DNA from: Streptomyces sp. CC208A | Lineage (GTDB): Bacteria > Actinomycetota > Actinomycetes > Streptomycetales > Streptomycetaceae | Assembly (NCBI RefSeq): GCF_030010625.1 | Contig: NZ_JASCXN010000031.1 | Location: 37,847 to 101,846 of the forward strand | Length of the DNA stretch: 64,000 bases | Direction of reading: 5' to 3' | In this document: one piece after another, positions 58,150-64,000 of the stretch | Position numbering within the stretch: the first letter of the stretch is position 1 | Layout: the number at the start of each line of letters is the position of its first letter | The notes under the pieces: model-generated | The model's input: only the letters and a program-made list of their open reading frames with translations | The model's database searches: none | Told to the model about the DNA's origin: nothing | Made by a program: the position numbers and the translations under genes

Positions 58150-59247
58150 TCACTCGCTGATGCGCTGCTCCGTCGACTTGGAGAAGACGTGCAGCTCACC
58201 GGCGCGCGGCACGACGTGCAGGGTGGAGCCCTTGGCGGGGATCTCACGGCCGCCGACGCGGATCACGATGTCCTTCTCCTCGCCGCCGACCCGGGTGGAG
58301 CCGTAGACGAAGCCGTCGGAGCCCAGCTCCTCGACGACGTTGACCACCACGGCGATGCCCTGGTCGCTGTCCGGCCCCGCCACGTCGAAGTGCTCCGGGC
58401 GGACACCGACGACGACGGTGGAGTCCCCGTTGGCGGCGGCGGTGGCCAGCGCGTCACGGGAGACCGGGACGACGCTGTTGCCGAACCGCACGCCGCCCTC
58501 GGCGATCGGGGCCTCGATCAGGTTCATGGCGGGGGAGCCGATGAAGCCGGCGACGAAGAGGTTGGCGGGCCTGTCGTACATGTTGCGCGGGGTGTCGACC
58601 TGCTGGAGCAGACCGTCCTTCAGCACGGCGACCCGGTCGCCCATGGTGAGGGCCTCGGTCTGGTCGTGGGTGACGTACACCGTCGTGATCCCGAGACGGC
58701 GCTGCAGCCCGGCGATCTGCGTACGGGTCGAGACGCGCAGCTTGGCGTCGAGGTTCGACAGCGGCTCGTCCATGAGGAAGACCTGCGGCTCACGCACGAT
58801 CGCCCGGCCCATCGCGACACGCTGCCGCTGACCACCGGAGAGCGCCTTCGGCTTCCGGTCCAGGTACTGGGTCAGGTCGAGGATCTTCGCGGCCTCCTCG
58901 ACCTTGGCGCGGATCTCGCTCTTGTTGACCCCGGCGATCTTGAGCGCGAAGCCCATGTTGTCCGCGACGGTCATGTGCGGGTAGAGCGCGTAGTTCTGGA
59001 ACACCATGGCGATGTCCCGGTCCTTCGGCGGCAGGTGCGTGACGTCACGGTCACCGATGCGGATGGCACCCGCGTTGACGTCCTCCAGACCCGCCAGCAT
59101 GCGCAGCGAGGTCGACTTGCCGCAGCCCGAGGGCCCGACGAGGACGAGGAACTCGCCGTCGCCGATCTCGATGTCGAGCTGGTCGACGGAGGGGGTCTTG
59201 GCGCCGGGGTAGATCCGGGTCGCCTTGTCGAAAGTGACAGAAGCCAT
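58150..59247 (-). CDS. msiK: Multiple sugar import ATPase MsiK
   Basis: 365 aa. MsiK supplies ATP hydrolysis to several sugar ABC importers (maltose, cellobiose, xylobiose, chitobiose) in Streptomyces. Walker A LVGPSGCGKSTSLR, Q-loop VFQNYALYPHMTV, signature KALSGGQRQRVAMGRAI, Walker B VFLMDEPLSNLDAKL, H-loop YVTHDQTEAL, then a MalK-type regulatory domain (VVVGVRPEHFDV). No sugar permease adjoins, as expected for a shared ATPase. Upstream (59322 region) is CAGGGTGAACTC, shared with a PHO box half-site in the phoU-phoR gap. Confidence 0.95.
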   Translation of the reverse strand: MASVTFDKATRIYPGAKTPSVDQLDIEIGDGEFLVLVGPSGCGKSTSLRMLAGLEDVNAGAIRIGDRDVTHLPPKDRDIAMVFQNYALYPHMTVADNMGFALKIAGVNKSEIRAKVEEAAKILDLTQYLDRKPKALSGGQRQRVAMGRAIVREPQVFLMDEPLSNLDAKLRVSTRTQIAGLQRRLGITTVYVTHDQTEALTMGDRVAVLKDGLLQQVDTPRNMYDRPANLFVAGFIGSPAMNLIEAPIAEGGVRFGNSVVPVSRDALATAAANGDSTVVVGVRPEHFDVAGPDSDQGIAVVVNVVEELGSDGFVYGSTRVGGEEKDIVIRVGGREIPAKGSTLHVVPRAGELHVFSKSTEQRISE

Positions 59248-59549
59248 AGTGATGCGTCCCTTCACCGGCAGGAACGTGCCGGACGATCCGAGTGGAAGGA
59301 AGGATGGGTCTAGTCCACCAGGGTGAACTCCGCCCGACGCTACCTTGACGCCGTCCGATCTGTCAGCAGTCGAGGACGGTGAGATTTTCGAGGAGGGCTC
59401 GGCACGAGGCAGAGCAGCAACCTTTTGACCTGATGCCGGTGAAGAGGCAGAGCCCCTGACTTTTGGCCCCGCCACACACACGTGACACTTCCTGCTTCAG
59501 CGCCCATCGCCGAACCGGCACGACCCTGAGGGGTCACACCGAGCCGGTC
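59248..59549. other. Region between msiK and the GNAT gene
   Basis: 302 bases. It would contain the msiK promoter on the minus strand. Visible are a repeated GAGGCAGAG (near 59407 and 59446) and one PHO-like half-site. I see no gene. Confidence 0.4.
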
Positions 59550-60197
59550 TTACGCGGGCTCCACAGGCGTTCCGGCCGACGGCCCGTCGGTCCGTACCGC
59601 TTTCCCGAGACTTACGAAGCCAGAACGGCTTCCGGCAGCTCCGACGCCCGGATCAGCGACGGCACCGGCCTGCCGGGCGGCAGCGCGGCCGAGACCTGCC
59701 AGTACAACCGCATTCCCACCCCGCGCCCCCAGCGCCGCCAGGGCCCCGTCCGTCAACCGGTACACCGACCACTCGTCCTGCGGACGGGCACCCAGCGACT
59801 CGTAGAACTCGATCGACGGCCGATTCCAGTTCAGCACCGACCACTCAAGCCGCTCATACCCCCGCTCCACACAGATCCGCGCCAACTCGGTCAGCAACGC
59901 CTTGCCATGCCCGCTACCCCGCGCCTCCGGGCGGACGTACAGATCCTCCAGATAAATGCCGTGCACCCCACGCCAGGTGGAGAAGTTCAAGAACCACAGC
60001 GCGAACCCGACGACCTCCCCGCCCTCGCTCTCCGCGACGTGCGCGAAAGCGGCGGGCCGCTCACCGAACAACGCCTCACGCAGCTGCTCAGGAGTCGCCC
60101 GGACCTCGTCGAGGGCCTTCTCGTACTCCGCGAGGTCACGGATCAGGGCATGGATGACAGGCACATCGGCCGGAGTGGCAGTACGGATCATGGACAT
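59550..60197 (-). CDS. GNAT acetyltransferase with extended C-terminus
   Basis: 215 aa. The GNAT core spans residues 1-160: MIRTATPADVPVIHALIRDL, YLEDLYVRPEARGSGHGKAL (acetyl-CoA loop), RLEWSVLNWNRPSIEFYESL and VYRLTDGALAALG. Related diamine acetyltransferase-like proteins end there. The extra ~55 residues (ARGGNAVVLAGLGRAAARQA and on) have a composition unlike folded protein and may be due to loss of the original stop. The ATG lies in a TGATG overlap with the upstream kinase-like pseudogene. Confidence 0.8.
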   Translation of the reverse strand: MSMIRTATPADVPVIHALIRDLAEYEKALDEVRATPEQLREALFGERPAAFAHVAESEGGEVVGFALWFLNFSTWRGVHGIYLEDLYVRPEARGSGHGKALLTELARICVERGYERLEWSVLNWNRPSIEFYESLGARPQDEWSVYRLTDGALAALGARGGNAVVLAGLGRAAARQAGAVADPGVGAAGSRSGFVSLGKAVRTDGPSAGTPVEPA

Positions 60198-61098
60198 CAG
60201 CCTGCCAGCAACACTTGCGCGACCACGACCTGCCCGGCATCAAGAGCGGACGCCCCCTCCTCGACCCCCCACACCCCGTTCTGCAGCACCCGCCCCAGCG
60301 TCCACGCCACCGCCCGCCCCCGGTCGAGCCCGAGCCGCTCGGTGAGCAGATCGAACCGCCACCGGATCTCGACCGGATCCGGATTCCACCGGTTGACGAG
60401 GGCAGGAAACAGCTCGAACCCCGGATCACCCACCAGAGGCTTGGGATCGATCACCAGCCACGGCTCACGCTCCGCCCCCAGCACGTTGTCGTAGTGCAGA
60501 TCCCAGTGCAGCAGCCGGTCGCCGGACTCCCCCGCCACCTCCCGCACGGCGGCGGCACAGTCCGCGAGCAGCGCCCCCTCCTCCACCCCGAGCCGCGCCA
60601 CCGCACCGGGAACCCGCGCGAGCAACCGCGCGGCGACACCGCCAAGGTCCCGCAGCCTGGCAGGCCCGACAGGCGGACAACCGGGCGAGCAACCCGGCCA
60701 GCACCCGCACGGCCTCCCTCTCGTCCCCCAACCGCGACAAGTGCCGTGCGGGGTCCGCCCGTTCGAGCAGAAGCGTCCCGGTCCCCGGATCATGCTCCAG
60801 AAGCCGTACGACCCCGTCCCCGCCCCACGCCCGCAGCGCGGCCGCCTCCCCCTCGGTCTCCTCGTCGAGAAGCTGCAACTTGAGCACCGCCGGCGTACCG
60901 TCCGCCCGCTCGATCGGCAGCACCAAGGACGCCGCACCATGCATCGAGGCCCCGGCAAGCCGCAGCCCCCACCGCCCGAGGAACTCCTCGGCCCGCCCGG
61001 GCAGAGCTGGGGGTACCCCCTCTGGGGGAAAACGCCCGCCCCGCCGCACCGTTGTACTTCACCTGGGACAGAACGAGCTCGCGAGGCACGTGAATCAC
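60197..61098 (-). pseudogene. Aminoglycoside/hydroxyurea kinase-like gene with two frameshifts
   Basis: Resembles streptomycin 6-kinase-type APH. The start (GTG 61098) reads MIHVPRELVLSQVKYNGAAG then RAF. A 22-base insert (61008-61029) shifts the frame; the second frame reads LPGRAEEFLGRWGLRLAGAS through LLLERADPARHLSRLGDERE. A further one-base change near 60665 shifts to the third frame, which holds the catalytic part GDRLLHWDLHYDNVLGAERE and VIDPKPLVGDPGFELFPALV. The catalytic loop HWDLHYDN is intact. Two independent lesions make a functional product unlikely unless they are sequencing errors. Confidence 0.7.
61008..61029. repeat. 22-base palindromic GGGGGTACCCCC insert
   Basis: Reads TGGGGGTACCCCCTCTGGGG then GA, containing the 12-base palindrome GGGGGTACCCCC (61009-61020) plus another GGGGG arm. 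It occurs where homologues have none and shifts the kinase reading frame. It looks like a short mobile or hairpin repeat of a type I recall as common in Streptomyces genomes. Confidence 0.5.
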
Positions 61099-61182
61099 CC
61101 GACGACCCTACAGAAGCCCCGCACTTCCCCGCCCCCGAGCCCCCCGATACCCTCCCGCCACGCACCGGGAAGAGGAACAGGA

Positions 61183-62592
61183 ATGAACAGCAGCACGGGC
61201 AGCACGGGCACGGTCAACGGCGGCATCTCCTTCTGGTTCGCGCAGGAGGGCCTGCCCAACCCCCGCGAACCCCTGCCCGGCGACCGCACCGCCGACGTCT
61301 GCATCGTCGGCGGCGGCTACACCGGCCTGTGGACCGCCTACTACCTCAAGAAGGCCGTACCCTTCCTCGACATCGTCGTCCTCGAAGCCCGCTTCTGCGG
61401 CTACGGCGCCTCCGGCCGCAACGGCGGCTGGCTCTACAACGGCATCGCCGGCCGCGACCGCTACGCGAAACTGCACGGCCACGACGCCGCCGTCCGCCTC
61501 CAGCAGGCCATGAACACCACCGTCACCGAGGTCCTCGACGTCCTCGACACGGAGAAGATCGACGCCGACCAGCACCGCGGCGGCGTCCTGGAGGTCGCCC
61601 TCACCCCCGCCCAACTGACCCGCCTCAAGGAGTTCCACGCCGTCGAGCACGCCTTCGGCGAGACCGACCGCGAGATCCACGGCGCCCGCGAGACCGCCGA
61701 ACGCATCCGGATCGCCGGCGCCGTCGGCTCCTCCTGGACCCCCCACGGCGCCCGCCTCCACCCCGCGAAACTGGTCACCGGCCTCCGCGCCGCCGTCGAA
61801 GCACTCGGCGTCACGATCCACGAATCCACCCCGGTCACCGCCATCGAACCGAAACACGCCCGCACCCCCTACGGCACCGTCCGAGCCCCCTACATCCTCC
61901 GCTGCACCGAAGGCTTCACCGCCTCCCTCGCAGGCCAGCGCCGCACCTGGCTCCCCATGAACTCCTCCATGATCGCCACCGAACCGCTGACCGAGGCACA
62001 GTGGCAGTCCATCGGCTGGAACGGCCTGGAGACCCTCGGCGACATGGCCCACGCCTACATGTACGCCCAGCGCACCGCCGACGGCCGCATCGCCCTCGGC
62101 GGCCGAGGCGTCCCGTACCGCTACGCCTCGAAGACCGACAACGACGGCCGCACCCAGCAGCAGACGATCGAAGCCCTCCACGACATCCTCATCCGCTTCT
62201 TCCCCCAGCTCGCCGGCATCCGCATCGACCACGCCTGGTCCGGTGTCCTCGGCGTCCCCCGCGACTGGTGCGCCACCGTCACCCTCGACCGCTCCACCGG
62301 CCTCGGCTGGGCCGGCGGCTACGTAGGCTCCGGCGTCGCCACCACCAACCTCGCCGCCCGCACCCTCCGCGACCTCATCCAGCAGGACTCCGGCCAGGCA
62401 GGCCCCACCGACCTCACCACCCTCCCCTGGGTCGACCACAAGGTCCGCAAATGGGAACCCGAACCCCTCCGCTGGCTCGGCGTCCAGACCATGTACGCCG
62501 CCTTCCGAGCCGCCGACCACCGGGAAACCACCACCCACACGGCGACCACCAACCGCGTGGCGATCTGGGCCAACCGCATCGCCGGCCGCTGA
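61183..62592 (+). CDS. FAD-dependent oxidoreductase (DAO/GlyOx family)
   Basis: 469 aa. Rossmann FAD motif ADVCIVGGGYTGLWTAYYLK (GxGxxG) near residue 39, VVLEARFCGYGASGRNGGW as the conserved second FAD element, and C-terminal GLGWAGGYVGSGVATTNLAA. It oxidises an amine or amino acid, probably with a puuB/ordL-like specificity, but substrate is not evident. AGAGGAACAGGA precedes the ATG. Upstream and opposite is the kinase-like pseudogene. Confidence 0.88.
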   Translation: MNSSTGSTGTVNGGISFWFAQEGLPNPREPLPGDRTADVCIVGGGYTGLWTAYYLKKAVPFLDIVVLEARFCGYGASGRNGGWLYNGIAGRDRYAKLHGHDAAVRLQQAMNTTVTEVLDVLDTEKIDADQHRGGVLEVALTPAQLTRLKEFHAVEHAFGETDREIHGARETAERIRIAGAVGSSWTPHGARLHPAKLVTGLRAAVEALGVTIHESTPVTAIEPKHARTPYGTVRAPYILRCTEGFTASLAGQRRTWLPMNSSMIATEPLTEAQWQSIGWNGLETLGDMAHAYMYAQRTADGRIALGGRGVPYRYASKTDNDGRTQQQTIEALHDILIRFFPQLAGIRIDHAWSGVLGVPRDWCATVTLDRSTGLGWAGGYVGSGVATTNLAARTLRDLIQQDSGQAGPTDLTTLPWVDHKVRKWEPEPLRWLGVQTMYAAFRAADHRETTTHTATTNRVAIWANRIAGR

Positions 62593-62724
62593 CATCAGCA
62601 CGCTCAAGGTCCCGATCCCTCCACAGGTTCGGGGCCGCAGGAAGTCGTCCGCGAACCCCGCCAGATCACCGTCCGGATTCACCTCGGGATCGACCGCCGC
62701 GCGTATACGCCCCGTAACGCACAA

Positions 62725-62753
62725 GTGTCCCGGACCAGAGTGATCCGGGACAC
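62725..62753 (-). terminator. Terminator of tRNA-Thr
   Basis: GTGTCCCGGA (62725-62734) and TCCGGGACAC (62744-62753) form a perfect 10-base stem with a nine-base loop, just 3' of the tRNA on the minus strand. It also faces the oxidoreductase transcript. Confidence 0.7.
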
Positions 62754-62761
62754 AAGATGAG

Positions 62762-62837
62762 TGGAGCCGCCTGTCGGAATCGAACCGACGACCTACGCCT
62801 TACAAGGGCGGCGCTCTACCGATTGAGCTAAGGCGGC
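62762..62837 (-). tRNA. tRNA-Thr (anticodon TGT)
   Basis: Minus strand GCCGCCT acceptor pairs with AGGCGGC; D-arm TAGCTCAATCGGTAGAGC; anticodon loop CTTGTAA with anticodon TGT; T-arm GTCGGTTCGATTCCGAC; discriminator T and an encoded CCA (62764-62762). All four stems are intact. Confidence 0.95.
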
Positions 62838-62993
62838 GTTGTTCACACGCTCGCACGCGTGAGTGGCCTCCACTCTACACAGCGCCACCGACACCTCCGA
62901 AGAACTTCCGAACCCCCGTAACCACCCGCCCACCCGTTCGTTGATCGGACGGGAGTGCAGTTCCGACTATCGGACAGCGCAAAGGGAGGGGCG

Positions 62994-63185
62994 ATGGCGC
63001 AGCCATCTGAGGAGGCGCCTCGGCAGGTGAAGCGGGATGTCCTGGGCATCGCCGACCGGCGCAAGCATCAGGGTCGTGTCGCGATGCCCGTGCAGCAGCG
63101 CGCCAAGGAGGCGGGGACGCAGCAGTGCGTGTACCGCTACCGCTTCTACCCCGGCCCCCTCGAGATCGACGAGGCGACCGAGTGA
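62994..63185 (+). CDS. Small hypothetical protein upstream of TnpB
   Basis: 63 aa, basic, with no recognised domain (MAQPSEEAPRQVKRDVLGIA; CVYRYRFYPGPLEIDEATE). AAAGGGAGGGGCG precedes the ATG. Its TGA overlaps the TnpB start (GTGA), so the two are translationally coupled. It is not a serine or tyrosine recombinase. Tight coupling suggests it belongs to the element. Confidence 0.6.
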   Translation: MAQPSEEAPRQVKRDVLGIADRRKHQGRVAMPVQQRAKEAGTQQCVYRYRFYPGPLEIDEATE

Positions 63186-64000
63186 AGAAGTTCCAGCCGC
63201 AGCCGGGCTTCGTGGTGCAGGCGTACCGGTTCGCGCTGGACCCGAACGCCGCCCAGGAGCGGGCGCTGCGATCGCACTGCGGCGCCGCCCGCGCCGCCTA
63301 TAACTGGGCTGTCGGCTGGGTGACCGCCTCGTGGTGGCAGCGCAGGGCCGAGGAGACCTACGGCGTGCCCGAGGCGGAGCTGACACCGTGGCGGCCCTGG
63401 TCGCTGCCCGCCCTGCGGAAGGCGTTCAACGAGGCCAAGAAGACCGATCCGCGGTTCGCCGGGTGGTGGGAGGAGAACTCCAAGGAGGCATACTCCACCG
63501 GCCTGGCCAACGCCGCTGCCGCGTTCGACAACTACGCCAAGTCGAAGAACGGCAGGCGGCGCGGCAAGAGGGTGGGTGCGCCCCGGTTCAAGACGAAGCG
63601 GAAGGCACGCCTGGCCTGCCGGTTCACCACCGGCACCATCCGCGTCGAGGACGGGCGGCACGTCACCCTGCCGAGGCTGGGCACGATCCGCACCCACGAG
63701 CCCACCACCAAGCTCCTCACCCGCCTCCAGGCCGGGACCGCGCGCGTCCTGTCCGCCACCGTCCGGCACGAGCGGGGGCGGTGGTTCGCCTCGTTCCAGG
63801 TGGAGGTGAAGCGGGACCTGGTCCGGGTCGCCCGCCCCGAAGCCGCCGTGGGCGTGGACCTCGGCGTGAAGTCCCTGGCGGTGCTGGCCGACAGCACGGG
63901 CGAGATCCGCACCGTGCCCAATCCGAAGCACTACGACCGGGCGCTGAAACTCCTGCGCCGGACCTCCCGTACCGTGTCCCGCCGCCGGGGCCCGGACCGC
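63182..64000 (+). CDS. TnpB-type RNA-guided nuclease/transposase accessory protein, 5' part (runs off right edge)
   Basis: 273 residues visible. The N-terminal part fits IS200/IS605/IS607 TnpB: VVQAYRFALDPNAAQERALR, then HCGAARAAYNWAV, the helix-turn-helix-like domain, and RGKRVGAPRFKTKRKARLAC. The RuvC-I strand AAVGVDLGVKSLAVLADSTG carries the first catalytic Asp. The Glu, zinc ribbon, last Asp and any omega RNA lie beyond the edge. It begins 345 bases from tRNA-Thr and has no tnpA in view. Confidence 0.85.
   Translation, partial: MKKFQPQPGFVVQAYRFALDPNAAQERALRSHCGAARAAYNWAVGWVTASWWQRRAEETYGVPEAELTPWRPWSLPALRKAFNEAKKTDPRFAGWWEENSKEAYSTGLANAAAAFDNYAKSKNGRRRGKRVGAPRFKTKRKARLACRFTTGTIRVEDGRHVTLPRLGTIRTHEPTTKLLTRLQAGTARVLSATVRHERGRWFASFQVEVKRDLVRVARPEAAVGVDLGVKSLAVLADSTGEIRTVPNPKHYDRALKLLRRTSRTVSRRRGPDR

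Noticed and set aside
59322..59340. PHO-like CAGGGTGAACTC upstream of msiK
   Set aside because: A single unit without a partner at 11 or 22 bases; shared 12-mer with the phoU gap may be chance.
62838..62993. Attachment site or integrated element at tRNA-Thr
   Set aside because: No integrase and no duplicated tRNA 3' end are visible in the window.
1..64000. CRISPR array
   Set aside because: All repeats found are contiguous tandem arrays or short palindromes without unique spacers of regular length.

Overview
The window is about 73% G+C and reads as a stretch of core chromosome from a Streptomyces species. The order ppk - mshD - secreted 5'-nucleotidase - two-component pair/protease - glnR - sulfurtransferase - nur - ygfZ - dtd - rsiG - NlpC/P60 - mshA - gpmA - phoU - phoR - phoP - carD - ispD - ispF - cysS - rlmB - msiK is, from memory, the S. 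coelicolor order of roughly SCO4145 to SCO4240. No alignment could be run here.

Layout. 1-6.3 kb: start of ppk; a GntR/ABC exporter operon with a large palindromic operator; mycothiol synthase; a secreted 5'-nucleotidase. 6.3-10.7 kb: an accessory block made of a coupled operon (two small proteins, a methyltransferase-like protein, a CYTH enzyme), a divergent helix-turn-helix/TPR regulator with repeated CGTTGAATG sites, and a 5'-truncated PIN-domain gene. 10.7-20.9 kb: phospholipase C-like protein, DinB protein, an MprAB-like two-component system beside a trypsin-like protease, LacI regulator, GlnR, hydrolase, MoaD-like protein. 21-24.1 kb: sulfur genes behind a cysteine-rich leader peptide. 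24.1-26.6 kb: a decayed secreted-protein gene split by an IS carrying a TnpB-related gene. 26.7-31.5 kb: heme-binding protein, Nur, YgfZ, D-Tyr-tRNA deacylase, the c-di-GMP-responsive anti-sigma factor RsiG, and an Eis-type acetyltransferase. 31.5-46 kb: two MFS pumps, small regulators, PP2C phosphatase, NlpC/P60 hydrolase, MshA, YbjN, phosphoglycerate mutase. 46-59 kb: the phosphate control locus (phoU divergent from phoR-phoP, with PHO boxes between), CarD, the MEP-pathway pair ispD-ispF, cysS, rlmB, a DoxX protein and the multiple-sugar ATPase MsiK. 59.5-64 kb: GNAT, a frameshifted aminoglycoside-kinase-like gene, an FAD oxidoreductase, tRNA-Thr, and a TnpB gene running off the right edge.

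Much of the region serves nutrient sensing and redox housekeeping: nitrogen (GlnR), phosphate (PhoRP, PhoU, Ppk, 5'-nucleotidase), nickel (Nur), sulfur (leader peptide, sulfurtransferase) and mycothiol (MshA, MshD). A recurrent architectural signal is a TAnnnT hexamer 6-7 bases before a start codon, which predicts many leaderless transcripts. The least explained parts are the 6.3-10.2 kb cassette and the two TnpB-type elements.
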